The notes: generated by a model from the sequence alone, not told the origin. Shown: positions 50,211 through 62,518, counted from the first letter of the stretch. The stretch: 64,000 nucleotides of DNA from Streptomyces violaceorubidus (GCF_000717995.1 NZ_JODM01000001.1:558001-622000); one strand, 5' to 3'. Made by a program: numbers and translations.

Positions 50211-52535
50211 ATGGGACGAGCGGAAGAGAGAAAAGCGCGACAGCGCGGTGGACGCCGCGCGGCGCCGAAACGCCGCCGTCCGTCGGGCGCGGCCGGGGGC
50301 GCGAACGGCAGGAGCCGGATACGCCGGCTGTTCACCTGGAAGAAGATCCTCGGTACGTTCCTCGGCCTCTGCCTGCTCGCCATGGGCGCCTTCATCGTGC
50401 TGTACCTGGTGATCGACATCCCCGAGGGCAACCCCGATGCGGAGCTGCAGAGCAACGTCTACAAGTACAGCGACGGCAGCATCATGGCCCGCACCGGCGA
50501 GCGCAACCGTGAGATCGTCGACCTCGCCAAGATCCCCAAGGACGTCCAGCGCACCTTCGTCGCCGCCGAGAACAAGACCTTCTACAAGGACGCGGGCGTC
50601 GACCTCAAGGGCACCGCGCGCGGCGTCCTCAACACCCTCTCCGGCAAGGGCGCGCAGGGCGGTTCCACGATCACCCAGCAGTACGTCAAGAACTACTACC
50701 TGAGCCAGGAACAGACGGTCTCGCGCAAGCTGAAGGAACTGGTCATCTCCCTCAAGCTGGACCGGGAGAAGTCCAAGGACTACATCCTGGCCGGCTACAT
50801 CAACACCAGCTACTACGGCCGCGGCGCCTACGGCATCCAGGCCGCCGCCCAGGCCTACTACCGCGTCGACGCCGAGGACCTGACGGTCGAACAGGGCGCA
50901 TACCTCTCCGCGCTGCTCCAGGCGCCCAACCAGTACGACTGGGCGATCGCCAGCCCGACCGGCAAGAAGCTCGTCCAGGAGCGCTGGAACTACGTCCTGG
51001 ACAACATGGTCGAGCAGAAGTGGCTGAGCTCGTCCGACCGGCAGGGGATGACGTTCCCGACGCCCAAGGAGCCCAAGGCCGCCGCCGGCATGGACGGCCA
51101 GACCGGATACCTGGTGGACGCGGCCAACTCCGCGCTCAGGAAGCAGCTCGTCGCCCAGGGCGCGGCCGAGGACATGGAGCAGGCCAAGGCCCTGGTGGAC
51201 CTCGGCGGCTACACCGTCACACTCAACATCGACAAGAAGAAGCAGGCCGCCCTGGAGGACGCGGTCAAGGAGAAGCTCACCAGCAAGCTGGACCCGGACA
51301 AGCGCAAGGTCGACGCCGACGTGCAGGCCGGTGCCGTCTCCGTCGACCCGAAGACGGGCTCCGTCGTCGCGATGTACGGCGGCGTGAACTACCTGAAGCA
51401 CTTCACCAACAACGCCACCCGCGACGACTACCAGCCCGCCTCCACCTTCAAGCCGGTGATCCTCGCCGCCGCCGTGGACCACGACGCCGAGACCCAGGAC
51501 GGCGTGCCGATCACGGCCGACACCCTCTACGACGGCGACAGCGAGCGCCCCGTGATGGACGGCGACCAGGAGGTCGGCTTCGCCCCGCCCAACGAGGACG
51601 ACCGGGACTACGGCGAGATCGACGTCCAGGAGGCGATGAACAAGTCCGTCAACTCCGTCTTCGCGCAGATGGGCATCGACGTCGGCATGCCCGAGGTCAT
51701 GAAGGTCGCGGGCGAACTCGGCATGGACACCGAGGGCGAGCAGGCCGTGCCCGCGCAGACCCTGGGCAGTATGGGCGCCAGCCCGCTGGAGATGGCCGGC
51801 GTCTACGCCACCTTCGACAACCACGGCAAGAAGGTCACCCCGGCGATCGTGAAGTCGGTCGAGCACAAGGACCGCACGATCGAGATGCCCGACCCCGTCG
51901 GCGAGCAGATCATCAGCCGGGAGGCCGCGGACACGGTGACCTCCGTGCTCACCGGCGTGGTCGACGACGGTACGGCCAGGACGTCCGTGCGGGAGAACCC
52001 GCTGCGCGACGGTCAGCAGGTGGCCGGCAAGACCGGTACGTCCGACAACAACAAGTCCGCCTGGTTCACCGGCTTCACCCCGCAACTCGTCACCTCGGTC
52101 GGCCTGTTCGGCGAGGACGACAAGGCGCCGCACCCGCAGGTCCCGATGTACAAGGCGGCCGGGGTCGACTACCGCGTCAACGGCGGTGGCCCCCCGGCGG
52201 AGATCTGGGCCGCGTACACCTTCGGCGTCATGGACGAGGTCACCAAGTTCGACCTGGAGACCAAGCAGGGCGCCGCGGTGAAGCCCAGCAAGTCGCCCTC
52301 GACCTCCCCGTCGCCGAGCCAGTCGCCGACCGAGGAGGAGACGACCGAGGCCCCGCCCACCTCCGACGAACCGACGACCGAGGCGCCCCCGTCGAACGAG
52401 CCGACGACCGAGGAGCCGCCCGAGTCGCCGACGCAGTCGCCGTCGAACAGCCCGTCCACCGAACCCCCGCCGGACGGCGGCGGGTCCACCGAGTCGGGAG
52501 AGCCCGAGTTCCCCGGCGGGGACTGGGCGCCGTAG
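50211..52535 (+). CDS. Class A (bifunctional) penicillin-binding protein
   Basis: 774 aa from the ATG at 50211; a GTG at 50163 would add 16 residues. A basic cytoplasmic tail, one membrane helix (about 50-72), then a GT51 glycosyltransferase domain (AENKTFYKDAGVDLKG near 118, QGGSTITQQYVKNYYL) and a transpeptidase domain with STFK (Ser411, Lys414), SVN (479-481) and KTGT (607). The tail is a Thr/Pro/Ser/Glu-rich stalk of about 75 residues. It polymerises and cross-links peptidoglycan outside the membrane. Confidence 0.94.
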   Translation: MGRAEERKARQRGGRRAAPKRRRPSGAAGGANGRSRIRRLFTWKKILGTFLGLCLLAMGAFIVLYLVIDIPEGNPDAELQSNVYKYSDGSIMARTGERNREIVDLAKIPKDVQRTFVAAENKTFYKDAGVDLKGTARGVLNTLSGKGAQGGSTITQQYVKNYYLSQEQTVSRKLKELVISLKLDREKSKDYILAGYINTSYYGRGAYGIQAAAQAYYRVDAEDLTVEQGAYLSALLQAPNQYDWAIASPTGKKLVQERWNYVLDNMVEQKWLSSSDRQGMTFPTPKEPKAAAGMDGQTGYLVDAANSALRKQLVAQGAAEDMEQAKALVDLGGYTVTLNIDKKKQAALEDAVKEKLTSKLDPDKRKVDADVQAGAVSVDPKTGSVVAMYGGVNYLKHFTNNATRDDYQPASTFKPVILAAAVDHDAETQDGVPITADTLYDGDSERPVMDGDQEVGFAPPNEDDRDYGEIDVQEAMNKSVNSVFAQMGIDVGMPEVMKVAGELGMDTEGEQAVPAQTLGSMGASPLEMAGVYATFDNHGKKVTPAIVKSVEHKDRTIEMPDPVGEQIISREAADTVTSVLTGVVDDGTARTSVRENPLRDGQQVAGKTGTSDNNKSAWFTGFTPQLVTSVGLFGEDDKAPHPQVPMYKAAGVDYRVNGGGPPAEIWAAYTFGVMDEVTKFDLETKQGAAVKPSKSPSTSPSPSQSPTEEETTEAPPTSDEPTTEAPPSNEPTTEEPPESPTQSPSNSPSTEPPPDGGGSTESGEPEFPGGDWAP

Positions 52536-52616
52536 ACGGTCAGGGGCCGCGAGAACGCGCGACGGGGCGCCCGGTGCTCACCGGGCGCCCCGTCGCGCGT
52601 TCGCCGCTCCCGGGCC

Positions 52617-54824
52617 TCAGCCGCGGTTCAGCTCGAACCACACCACCTTGCCGGTGCTCAGCCGCGTCGCGCCCCAGCGCCGGGCCAGCCGGTTCACCAG
52701 GTACAGCCCGCGCCCGCCCTCGTCGGTGGCGCGCGCCTGCCGCAGCCGCGGCAGCTGGGGCACGTCGTCGCCGACCTCGCAGCGCAGCACGTCCGTGCGC
52801 AGCAGCCGCAGGGTGACCGGCTTCGACGCGTACCGCACCGCGTTGGTCACGACCTCGCTGACGAGCAGCTCCACGGAGTCCGTGAGGTCCTCCATGCCCC
52901 AGCGGGCGAGCGCGCGCCGGGCCAGACGGCGGGCCTTGCCGGGGGCCGCGTCCTCGGGCTCCAGGAACCAGTACGCCACGTCGCTGGGCGCGATGCCGTC
53001 GAAGCGGGCGGCGAGCAGCGCGATGTCGTCGTCCCGGTCGCCCGGGCCGAGCATGTCGAGCACCTCGTCGCACAGGGCTTCCAGAGGCGGGGGATGGTCG
53101 GGACCGGTGAGCTGCGCGGTCGCCGCCAGCCGCTCCCGCAGCTGCTCTATGCCGGTCCACACGTCCCGCAGCCGGGACTCGACCAGCCCGTCGGTGTACA
53201 GGAGCAGCGTCGCGCCGGCCGGCGCGTCCAGCTCCACGGCCTCGAAGTCCACGCCGCCCACACCGATCGGGGCGCCGGCCGGGACGCGCAGCACCTCGGC
53301 GTGGCCGCCCAGGTGCAGCAGCACGGGCGGCGGGTGGCCGGCGTTGGCGACGGTGATGCGGTGCGAGACCGGGTCGTACACCGCGTACAGGCAGGTCGCC
53401 ATGCGGTCGGTGCCGAGCCGCTGGGCCTGCTCGTCCAGGTGGTGGAGCACCTCCTGCGGCGGCAGGTCGAGCCCGGCCAGGGTCTGCGCCGTGGTCCGCA
53501 GCTGGCCCATGATGGCCGCCGACGTCATGGAATGGCCCATCACGTCCCCGACCACCAGCGCGACCCGGCTCCCCGGCAGCGGGATGGCGTCGTACCAGTC
53601 GCCGCCGACCCGCGCGGTCTCGGCGGCCGGCAGATAGCGGGAGGCCAGCCGCACACCCGTGCAGCGCGGCAGGTTCTCCGGGAGCATCGTGCGCTGCAAC
53701 TCGTCGGCGATGTACGCCTCACGCCCGTACAGCACCGCCTTGTCGATGCCGAGGGCGCTGTGCGTGGCCAGCTGCGCCGCCACCAGCAGGTCGTCGGCCT
53801 CGAAGGCGACGCGCTCCGGACCGCGCAGGAACAGCGCGGCGCCGATCACCCGGCGCCGTCCGCGCAACGGGGCGAGGATCGCCCTGCGGCCGTCGGGCAG
53901 GGGGAAGTCGCGGTCCTCGCCCAGCAGTTCCGGCAGCGCGGGGCGGGCCGCGGGCGTGTCCGTGAACACCGGGCGCACCCCGCGCAGCACCTCGGCCAGC
54001 GCGCTGCCCGGCCGCACCTCGCACAACTCGGCGCCGACCGTCTCCAGCTCGGAGGGCTCCGGCTGGGGCGCGGGGGTGAAACCGCCCTCGGTGTCCCGCT
54101 CGGCCGGTATGCGGTCGGTGCGCCGCAGCCGCAGCACCAGCGGGCCGGTGGGCCGCTCGTCGCCGACCGGCAGTGGCTCGCGCAGATAGACCAGGATGGC
54201 GTCCGCGAACGTGGGCACGGTGGCCCGGCACAGCCCCATCACGATCTCGTCGAGGTCCATGCCCCGGGCGATCCGCCGGGTGGCGGCGCCCACGAACCGC
54301 AGCCGGTCCCCGTCCCGCCGCATGGGCGTGGGCCGGCCGGGCGCGGTGGGCTGCCCGGTACGCCGGTCCGGCTCCGGCGGCGCGCCGCGGCGGCCCGGGC
54401 CCCCGGCACCGGCCGGTGCCCCGGACCCCGGCTGCACCAGACCCGCCTGCCCGGCCGCGGACACCCCGCCCGAGGACGCACCGGCCGCGGTGACGCCCGC
54501 CGAGGGCGCGTCACCCGAAGGCGCACCGACCGGTTGCCCGCCGTCCGGCTGGGCCGGGACGCCCTCGGCCGCGGGCCGCGGCCGGTGCGCGCCGGGCTCG
54601 GCGGCCTGCCCGGCGCCCGGCTGGGAGTGCTCGAAGGCCCCCGCGGAGTCCTCGCCCGCGGCGGGCGGCGTCTGCCCGGCGCGCCCCTGGACCGGTAACG
54701 CCGACCCGGAGGCCCGCGGCGGCCCGGGGGTACGCAGGAGCGCCCCGCGGGGATCCGTGGGGTCGGCGCCCGTCGAGGGGCGGTCGAAGGAGGTCGGGTG
54801 CTCCGTCACGCGTGTCGAATCCAT
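52617..54824 (-). CDS. SpoIIE-type PP2C phosphatase with GAF and HATPase domains
   Basis: 735 aa. A Pro/Gly/Ala-rich, probably disordered N-terminus (1-165) is followed by a GAF sensor domain (about 180-370), a PP2C/SpoIIE serine phosphatase (about 385-585; VGGDWYDAIPLPGSRVALVVGDVMGH) and an anti-sigma-type histidine-kinase-like ATPase domain (about 600-735; LLVSEVVTNAVRYA, DEGGRGLYLVNRLARRWG). This is the modular partner-switching type that controls anti-anti-sigma phosphorylation in streptomycetes. Target unknown. Confidence 0.93.
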   Translation of the reverse strand: MDSTRVTEHPTSFDRPSTGADPTDPRGALLRTPGPPRASGSALPVQGRAGQTPPAAGEDSAGAFEHSQPGAGQAAEPGAHRPRPAAEGVPAQPDGGQPVGAPSGDAPSAGVTAAGASSGGVSAAGQAGLVQPGSGAPAGAGGPGRRGAPPEPDRRTGQPTAPGRPTPMRRDGDRLRFVGAATRRIARGMDLDEIVMGLCRATVPTFADAILVYLREPLPVGDERPTGPLVLRLRRTDRIPAERDTEGGFTPAPQPEPSELETVGAELCEVRPGSALAEVLRGVRPVFTDTPAARPALPELLGEDRDFPLPDGRRAILAPLRGRRRVIGAALFLRGPERVAFEADDLLVAAQLATHSALGIDKAVLYGREAYIADELQRTMLPENLPRCTGVRLASRYLPAAETARVGGDWYDAIPLPGSRVALVVGDVMGHSMTSAAIMGQLRTTAQTLAGLDLPPQEVLHHLDEQAQRLGTDRMATCLYAVYDPVSHRITVANAGHPPPVLLHLGGHAEVLRVPAGAPIGVGGVDFEAVELDAPAGATLLLYTDGLVESRLRDVWTGIEQLRERLAATAQLTGPDHPPPLEALCDEVLDMLGPGDRDDDIALLAARFDGIAPSDVAYWFLEPEDAAPGKARRLARRALARWGMEDLTDSVELLVSEVVTNAVRYASKPVTLRLLRTDVLRCEVGDDVPQLPRLRQARATDEGGRGLYLVNRLARRWGATRLSTGKVVWFELNRG

Positions 54825-55106
54825 CCGTCCGGGACTGCCCGCGGCGCGTGCAGTTCGTCCCGCAGAAATCCCGATACCCGCAATCCGTGCCCAAGGAACG
54901 GGGTTCCCGCGTGGTCAGAGGCTGTTCCTGTGTCACCGGCGGACCGTCTGCGGCCCGCCCGCGTGTTGCCCTCGTACCCCTCGCTCACGTCCTGCCGCCC
55001 CTCGGTGACGATCGGTCAAGCACAGCGCACGCTACGCCGGTTGCCGCTGCCGCGCTCATTGCGGAGGACGATCCTACGTTTCTTGCCGGGGGGCACATCA
55101 AGGGTC

Positions 55107-55817
55107 TCACGAGGAGACGTGCGCGGGCGTGCGATCCCAGTCCCCGGGCAGGGACGGTACCGGCCACGCCGGATCGGGTCGCCAGTGCTCCCAGCCGTCG
55201 GCGTACGGCGTCCCCCAGGCGCGGATCTCCGCGACCGCGGCCCGGCCCGCCCGGCGCACCCGCTCGGCCAGCGCCGGGCCCACCAGCCGGTCCCGCTGGG
55301 CCTGCGCGAACTCGTCCTCGTCCCGCCAGTGCCAGGAGCGGTCCGGGTGGACGGAGATGTCCAGGAAGTGGTCCTCCGAGTCGACCCCGCCCTCCCAGCG
55401 CGTCAGCGGCTCCTCCAGGTTCACGTACCAGTTCTTGAACCGCCAGCCCGGGTCCCAGAACAGCCACACCGACCAGGCCCGGCCCGGCCTGGCCAGCTTC
55501 AGCACGCCGGTGCCGAACCACCGGTCGCGCTGCACGGTGCGCGGCTTGGTGTAGCGCGTAGCCAGCGGTTCCAGGTGCACGGGCGTACCGTCGGCGAGGA
55601 CCGGCTTCACACACTCGGTGCCGGGCGCCAGCCACACCGCGAGCAGCTCGGCGTCGTCCCGTACGACGGTGACGGGGCGCGCGATGTGCGGGTGCGGTCC
55701 GCCGTTCTCCCGGTACCGCCACAGGATGTGGCTGCCGGGCGCCCAGTGCTCCACCGGTCCCGCCAAACCGCCCGCTCCCGGTTCCGTCGCCGCGCTCACC
55801 GCTTCTCCGTCTGCCAT
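55107..55817 (-). CDS. DUF402 domain protein
   Basis: 236 aa. It matches the DUF402/FomD-like barrel (W-W-Y strands; FWDPGWRFKNWYVNLEEPLTRWEGGVDSEDHFLDISVHPD), with acidic residues that could bind a divalent metal. Family members hydrolyse nucleotide-linked phosphates or have nuclease activity; the role here is not established. It is monocistronic and ends close to a 280-bp gap. Confidence 0.88.
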   Translation of the reverse strand: MADGEAVSAATEPGAGGLAGPVEHWAPGSHILWRYRENGGPHPHIARPVTVVRDDAELLAVWLAPGTECVKPVLADGTPVHLEPLATRYTKPRTVQRDRWFGTGVLKLARPGRAWSVWLFWDPGWRFKNWYVNLEEPLTRWEGGVDSEDHFLDISVHPDRSWHWRDEDEFAQAQRDRLVGPALAERVRRAGRAAVAEIRAWGTPYADGWEHWRPDPAWPVPSLPGDWDRTPAHVSS

Positions 55818-55909
55818 GCAGAGATATTAGGTGCCATGGCCAAGCGACACCCGAAGATCGCTACAGCGTGCGCCGGCGTACGCCCCCGGGCGGGCGGCGC
55901 CGGGACTCC

Positions 55910-57295
55910 TCACGGACGGGTCATCCGCAGCACGTCCAGTGCCTCGTCCAGCTGTGCGCGCGTCAGGTCGCCGCGCTCGACGTACCCGCCCTCCAGCACC
56001 ACCTGACGGATCGTCTTCCGCTCGGCCAGCGCCTTCTTGGCGACCTTGGCGGCCTCCTCGTACCCGATGTACTTGTTGAGCGGCGTGACCACGGACGGCG
56101 ACGACTCGGCGTACTCGCGGGCCCGTTCGGGGTGCGCCACGATTCCGTCCACGGTCCGGTCGGCGAGCAGCCGGGAGACGTTGGCGAGCAGCCGCACCGA
56201 CTCCAGCACGTTCTTGGCGATGACCGGCAGCATGACGTTCAGCTCGAAGTTGCCGGCCGCCCCGGCGGCGGCGACCGTCGCGTCGTTGCCGGTGACCTGG
56301 GCGGCGACCATGAGGACCGCCTCCGGGATCACCGGGTTGACCTTGCCGGGCATGATGGACGAGCCGGGCTGGAGGTCGGGCAGGGAGATCTCCGCGAGCC
56401 CGGTGCGCGGCCCCGACGCCATCCAGCGCAGGTCGTTTGCGATCTTCGTCAGCCCGACCCCGATGGTCCGCAGCTGCCCGCTCGTCTCGACGATGCCGTC
56501 CCGGGCGCCCTGCGCCTCGAAGTGGTCGCGCGCCTCGGTCAGCGGCAGCCCGGTCGCGCGGGCCACCTCGGCGATGACGGCGGCGGAGAAGCCGGGCGGG
56601 GTGTTGATGCCGGTGCCGACCGCGGTGCCGCCCAGCGGCAGCTCCGCCAGGCGCGGAAGGGAGGCGTTGAGCCGCTCGATGCCATACCGCACCTGGGCCG
56701 CGTACCCGCCGAACTCCTGGCCGAGGGTGACGGGCGTGGCGTCCATGAGGTGCGTACGCCCGGACTTCACCACGTCGGCGAACTCCTCCGCCTTGCGCTC
56801 CAGGGCGCCGGCGAGGTGGTCGAGGGCCGGGATCAGGTCGCGGGTGACGGCGGCGGTGGCGGCGATGTGGAGGGAGGACGGGAAGACGTCGTTGGACGAC
56901 TGGGAGGCGTTGACGTGGTCGTTGGGGTGCACGTCGCGGCCGAGGCGCTCACCGGCCAGGGTGGCGATGACCTCGTTCGTGTTCATGTTGGACGAGGTCC
57001 CCGACCCGGTCTGGAACACGTCGACGGGGAAGTGCTCGTCCCACTTCCCCTCGGCCACCTCACCGGCCGCCTCCCGGATCGCGGCGGCGACGTCCTGGTC
57101 GAGCACCCCCAGCTCGGCGTTGACCTTGGCCGCCGCGCCCTTGATCCGGGCCAGCGCCTCGATGTGCGCGCGCTCGATGCGCTGCCCGGAGACGGGGAAG
57201 TTCTCGACGGCGCGCTGGGTCTGGGCGCGCCACTTGGCGTGGGCGGGCACGCGGACCTCGCCCATGGAGTCGTGCTCGATGCGGTAGTCGCTCAT
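55910..57295 (-). CDS. fumC: Class II fumarate hydratase
   Basis: 461 aa, fumarase/aspartase superfamily. The signature [11 protein letters not shown] lies at 311-321, with [14 protein letters not shown] (96-109) and [10 protein letters not shown]. It interconverts fumarate and L-malate without an iron-sulphur cluster, and is oxygen-stable. I chose the ATG at 57293-57295 (MSDYRIEH). It lies 89 bp downstream of the class I fumarase gene on the same strand, so both may share transcripts. Confidence 0.96.
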   Translation of the reverse strand: MSDYRIEHDSMGEVRVPAHAKWRAQTQRAVENFPVSGQRIERAHIEALARIKGAAAKVNAELGVLDQDVAAAIREAAGEVAEGKWDEHFPVDVFQTGSGTSSNMNTNEVIATLAGERLGRDVHPNDHVNASQSSNDVFPSSLHIAATAAVTRDLIPALDHLAGALERKAEEFADVVKSGRTHLMDATPVTLGQEFGGYAAQVRYGIERLNASLPRLAELPLGGTAVGTGINTPPGFSAAVIAEVARATGLPLTEARDHFEAQGARDGIVETSGQLRTIGVGLTKIANDLRWMASGPRTGLAEISLPDLQPGSSIMPGKVNPVIPEAVLMVAAQVTGNDATVAAAGAAGNFELNVMLPVIAKNVLESVRLLANVSRLLADRTVDGIVAHPERAREYAESSPSVVTPLNKYIGYEEAAKVAKKALAERKTIRQVVLEGGYVERGDLTRAQLDEALDVLRMTRP

Positions 57296-57384
57296 ACCGG
57301 GTACAGCGTGCGGGGCGGGGCGGATGTTCCGGGCACGGGCCGGATTCGCTCCCCGGCCCCGCTCCCCGCACGCCGACGGGAGGG

Positions 57385-59061
<1,677 letters not shown>

Positions 59062-59239
59062 TCCTCACTCGACATCACGCGCGGCTGGATTCCTCAGCAA
59101 CGACGGCTGGCCTCCGTTGGCAGCGCCAACCAGCGTAAAACCTGCCGAGGGTGCCGAGCTTGTGAGGTAAGGCTCAGTAGGAGGTCCCGGTGCGCGACAA
59201 GGTTGTCCACAGGGCTAGTCGCGATCTATCGCGTTTCGG

Positions 59240-59245
59240 TACGCT
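59240..59245 (+). promoter_or_regulatory. Possible -10 element giving a leaderless mRNA
   Basis: TACGCT ends 6 bp before the GTG at 59252, and no ribosome site is present between. If used, transcription would start at or next to the start codon. A matching -35 is not clear. Confidence 0.35.
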
Positions 59246-59251
59246 GCTGCC

Positions 59252-59932
59252 GTGGACCTTCACAAGCACGCCCCAGCCGCACCGCGCACCTCCGAGCTGC
59301 GCGCCTCGGACGCCGACCGCGACCGCGTCGCCGACATGCTGCGCGAAGCCCTCGCAGAGGGACGGCTCACCGCCGAGGAGCACGCCGAGCGCGTCGAAGG
59401 CGTGCTGGCCGCCAAGACCGTCGGAGAGCTGGACGTCTTCGTCCGGGACCTGCCCGCCGCCCACCGCGGCCGGGACACCGCCGAGCCGGCACCCCACCGC
59501 CCCACCGCCGGCGCCATCCCGGCGGAGCCCGACGAGAACGTGGTGGCCATCTTCAGCAGCGCCGTCCGCAAGGGCCGCTGGCGGGCGAACCGCCGCATCC
59601 ACGCCTACGCCGTCTTCGGCAGCGTCGAGATCGACCTCAGCGAGGCGGTCTTCGAGTACCAGCAGGTCGTCATCAAGGCCTTCTCCGTCTTCGGCAGCGT
59701 CGAGGTGCGCGTCCCGGAGAACGTGTCGGTGCGCGGCGCGGGCGGCAGCGTGCTCGGCAGTTTCGAGGTCCACACCCTCGACTCCGCCGAGGCCGAGGCG
59801 CCCGTCATCTACGTGGACGGCTGGGCCGTGCTGGGCAGCGTCGAGGTCCGCCCCAAGCGCGGCAAGGTCGTCGCGGACATTCTCGACCGGGTGCACCGCC
59901 GGGTGGAGAAGGGTTTGCGCAAGCACCTGTAG
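59252..59932 (+). CDS. DUF1707 domain protein with LiaF-like C-terminus
   Basis: 226 aa, GTG start. The N-terminal DUF1707/SHOCT-like helix pair (about 13-60; LRASDADRDRVADMLREALAEGRL) is followed by a linker and a right-handed beta domain with repeated FGSVEI/V units (AVFGSVEIDL, SVFGSVEVRV, VLGSVEVRP), like the C-terminal part of LiaF. The family is common in actinobacteria and is linked to envelope-stress control. No membrane helix is visible in this copy. Confidence 0.87.
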   Translation: MDLHKHAPAAPRTSELRASDADRDRVADMLREALAEGRLTAEEHAERVEGVLAAKTVGELDVFVRDLPAAHRGRDTAEPAPHRPTAGAIPAEPDENVVAIFSSAVRKGRWRANRRIHAYAVFGSVEIDLSEAVFEYQQVVIKAFSVFGSVEVRVPENVSVRGAGGSVLGSFEVHTLDSAEAEAPVIYVDGWAVLGSVEVRPKRGKVVADILDRVHRRVEKGLRKHL

Positions 59933-60037
59933 CACCGGCACGGCAGCGGTGGGAAACCCAGTGCATAGGCGCGCGTACAACGGGTAAGCCTTGACGCATC
60001 GTCTCTCGCTAGCGAAGCCGTCGTCAGGAGTAGACCC

Positions 60038-60415
60038 GTGCTGCAACCGCCGCATTCGTCCCTGCAGGTAGCTGCCGTTCCGGCCCAGCGGGGGCCCGTG
60101 CGGGACAGGGACCAAGACGCTCCCTGGCACACCGAGGCGGTGTGCCGGCGCGACGAGGCCGGACTGTTCTTCGCCCCCTCCAAGGAACCGACTGCCGCCC
60201 GGCTCTCCCGCGAAGAGGCCGCCAAGCGCGTCTGCGCGCGCTGTCCGGTCATGGTCGAGTGCCGCGAGCACGCCCTGCTGCAGCCCGAGCCCTACGGCGT
60301 CTGGGGCGGCCTCACCGCCGCCGAACGCCGCGTGGTCCTGGCCCGGCGCCGCCGCCGCGACGTCGAACTCAAGAAGGCCGCCCGCACGACGGGCCGCATA
60401 GCCGCGGCCGGCTGA
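60038..60415 (+). CDS. wblI: WhiB-family iron-sulphur regulator
   Basis: 125 aa, GTG start after AGGAG. Four cysteines (36, 66, 69, 75) in C-x29-C-x2-C-x5-C arrangement bind a 4Fe-4S cluster. GVWGG at 87-91 and a basic C-terminal tail complete the Wbl signature. The position between fumarase and glpX is where I recall wblI in S. coelicolor, so the symbol is by memory of gene order. It regulates transcription with a sigma factor. Confidence 0.88.
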   Translation: MLQPPHSSLQVAAVPAQRGPVRDRDQDAPWHTEAVCRRDEAGLFFAPSKEPTAARLSREEAAKRVCARCPVMVECREHALLQPEPYGVWGGLTAAERRVVLARRRRRDVELKKAARTTGRIAAAG

Positions 60416-60614
60416 ACCCGACCAGGCGTAAGGGCACCCTCTCCGCACACGGAGGGTGCCCTTTCAACGCCGGGAACCGCGGCCACCCCGAAAGGGGCGC
60501 GGGCCTGTGCCCGATCTGCGGCTCCGCCGCGTGGGCGCGACCGGCCACGACGGTGCCGCAGCCGCCGCACGACAGGCACCCCGACTCAGGAGGCGCCCCG
60601 CGAAACCGGCGGCG

Positions 60615-61646
60615 TCACTTCGCCCGGTCGAAATCGATCGCGCTGTACGCCCGCAGCTTGCTCAGCCGGTGCTCGGAGTCGATCCGCCGCACCGTCCCCG
60701 ACTTGGACCGCATCACGATCGAGTCGGTCGTCGCCGTCTCCGACCGGTACCGCACCCCCCGCAGCAGCTCGCCGTCGGTGATGCCGGTCGCGACGAAGAA
60801 GACGTTGTCCCCGGAGACCAGGTCGTCGGTGGTCAGCACCCGGTCCAGGTCGTGCCCCGCGTCGACGGCCCGCTGCCGCTCCTCGTCGTCCTTCGGCCAC
60901 AGCTTGCCCTGGATGGTGCCGCCCAGGCACTTCACCGCGCAGGCCGAGATGATGCCCTCCGGCGTACCGCCGATACCGAGCAGCAGGTCGATGCCCGTGC
61001 CCTCGCGCAGCGCCAGGATGGAGCCGGCCACATCGCCGTCGGAGATCAGCTTGATCCGGGCGCCGGTCTCCCGGACCTCCTTGATGAGGCCCTGGTGCCG
61101 CGGCCGGTCGAGGATGACGACCGTGACGTCCTCGGGCGTGCGCCGCTTCGCCTTGGCGATCCGGCGGATGTTCACGGCGACGGGCGCGTTGATGTCCACG
61201 AAGTCGGCGGCCTCGGGGCCGGTGACCAGCTTGTCCATGTAGAAGACCGCGGACGGGTCGAACATGGAGCCGCGCTCGGCGGCGGCCAGCACCGCGATCG
61301 CGTTGGTCATGCCGTTGGCCGTCAGCGTGGTGCCGTCGATCGGGTCGACGGCGATGTCGACCTCGGCCCCGGTCCCGTCGCCGACCCGCTCCCCGTTGAA
61401 GAGCATCGGGGCCTCGTCCTTCTCGCCCTCGCCGATGACGACGACGCCGTTCATCGAGACGGTGTGGACGAGGGTCCGCATGGCGCGCACCGCGGCACCG
61501 TCGGCGCCGTTCTTGTCACCGCGTCCGACCCAGCGGCCGGCGGCCATCGCCGCGGCCTCGGTGACCCGGACCAGCTCCATGGCGAGGTTGCGGTCGGGGG
61601 CCTCCGAGGGGACGTCCAGCTCGGACGGGAGATGATGCTCGGTCAT
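60615..61646 (-). CDS. glpX: Class II fructose-1,6-bisphosphatase
   Basis: 343 aa. The phosphatase motif DPIDGTT is at 101-107 and GEGEKDEAP at 72-80. It removes the 1-phosphate from fructose 1,6-bisphosphate in gluconeogenesis, and it is the only FBPase type in most actinomycetes. I chose the ATG at 61644-61646 with AAAGG upstream. The open frame continues far upstream but only as composition-driven shadow. Confidence 0.96.
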   Translation of the reverse strand: MTEHHLPSELDVPSEAPDRNLAMELVRVTEAAAMAAGRWVGRGDKNGADGAAVRAMRTLVHTVSMNGVVVIGEGEKDEAPMLFNGERVGDGTGAEVDIAVDPIDGTTLTANGMTNAIAVLAAAERGSMFDPSAVFYMDKLVTGPEAADFVDINAPVAVNIRRIAKAKRRTPEDVTVVILDRPRHQGLIKEVRETGARIKLISDGDVAGSILALREGTGIDLLLGIGGTPEGIISACAVKCLGGTIQGKLWPKDDEERQRAVDAGHDLDRVLTTDDLVSGDNVFFVATGITDGELLRGVRYRSETATTDSIVMRSKSGTVRRIDSEHRLSKLRAYSAIDFDRAK

Positions 61647-61772
61647 CGGAACGCACCTTTCTGATACGACGACGGCCGGATGAGGGTATGGCCACGACTC
61701 TATCGCCAGTCCGACAAAATGAGCAGGGGACCCCACGTATGAGCGGATCAGGCACCTGCGACGATAGGGGGC

Positions 61773-62306
61773 GTGGCAGGTATGAAAGGCAAGCAGAAGT
61801 CGGCCCGGGACATGATTCTCTCGCTCGGGGTCATCGTGCTGGCGGCAGGCGTGATCTGGATGTTCATTCCGCACGACGACGGTGAACCGGACGTCAAGCG
61901 GGTCGACTACCGGGTCGAACTGCTGACCGCGCAGCGCGCCGCGTCGTACCCGGTGGCCGCGCCCGAGGGGCTGTCCGAGGACTGGAAGCCGACCTCCGTC
62001 CGCTTCCGGGGCGACGACTCCGACGCCTGGCACCTGGGCTTCCGGGCCCCGGACGGCGAGTACGTGACGGTCGAGCAGTCCACGAAGAAGGCGTCCACGT
62101 TCATCCACGACGCCAGTCAGGGCGCCGAGGCGACCGAGCGGACCGAGGAGATCGGTGGCCGGACCTGGACGCGGTACACGGGCGGTCGGTACGACGCGCT
62201 GGTGCTGCCCGGCACGGGCGACATGAAGGGCGCGACGACGGTCGTGGCCGGCACCGGGTCGTTCGAGCAGCTCGGCGAGATGGCGGCGGCCCTGAAGCTG
62301 GCCTGA
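61773..62306 (+). CDS. DUF4245 membrane-anchored protein
   Basis: 177 aa, GTG start; an ATG 9 nt later is an alternative. One N-terminal membrane helix (about 14-32; [18 protein letters not shown]) is followed by an extracellular domain ([35 protein letters not shown]). The family is usually found next to glpX in Streptomyces, as here, on the opposite strand. Function unknown. Confidence 0.9.
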   Translation: MAGMKGKQKSARDMILSLGVIVLAAGVIWMFIPHDDGEPDVKRVDYRVELLTAQRAASYPVAAPEGLSEDWKPTSVRFRGDDSDAWHLGFRAPDGEYVTVEQSTKKASTFIHDASQGAEATERTEEIGGRTWTRYTGGRYDALVLPGTGDMKGATTVVAGTGSFEQLGEMAAALKLA

Positions 62307-62432
62307 CCGGCCACCGACCGCCGACCGCCGACCGCCGGTCACCGGCAACCGGCCACCGACCGCCGACCGCCGGCCACCGGCCACCGACCGCCGACCGCCG
62401 ACCGCCGGCAACCGGGCGCCCGGCCACCGGGT
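62307..62432. repeat. GC-only short-repeat tract (CCGACCG / CCACCGG units)
   Basis: Irregular 6-8 bp units of CCGACCGCCG and GGCCACCGG type immediately after the DUF4245 stop. It has no start codon with a ribosome site and does not resemble a gene. Probably a replication-slippage product. Confidence 0.8.
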
Positions 62433-62454
62433 GCACGGCCCGGCTCGGCCCATG

Positions 62455-62501
62455 CACCACGACGAAGCCCCCGGCAGCTCGCCGGGGGCTTCGTCGTGGT
62501 G
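62455..62501. terminator. Bidirectional terminator hairpin, 21-bp stem
   Basis: The left arm 62455-62475 is perfectly complementary to 62481-62501 around a 5-nt loop (AGCTC). It lies between the convergent DUF4245 and nitroreductase genes. There is no T run, as usual for high-GC actinobacterial terminators. Confidence 0.88.
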
Positions 62502-62518
62502 TGCGGGTGCCGCGTGCC

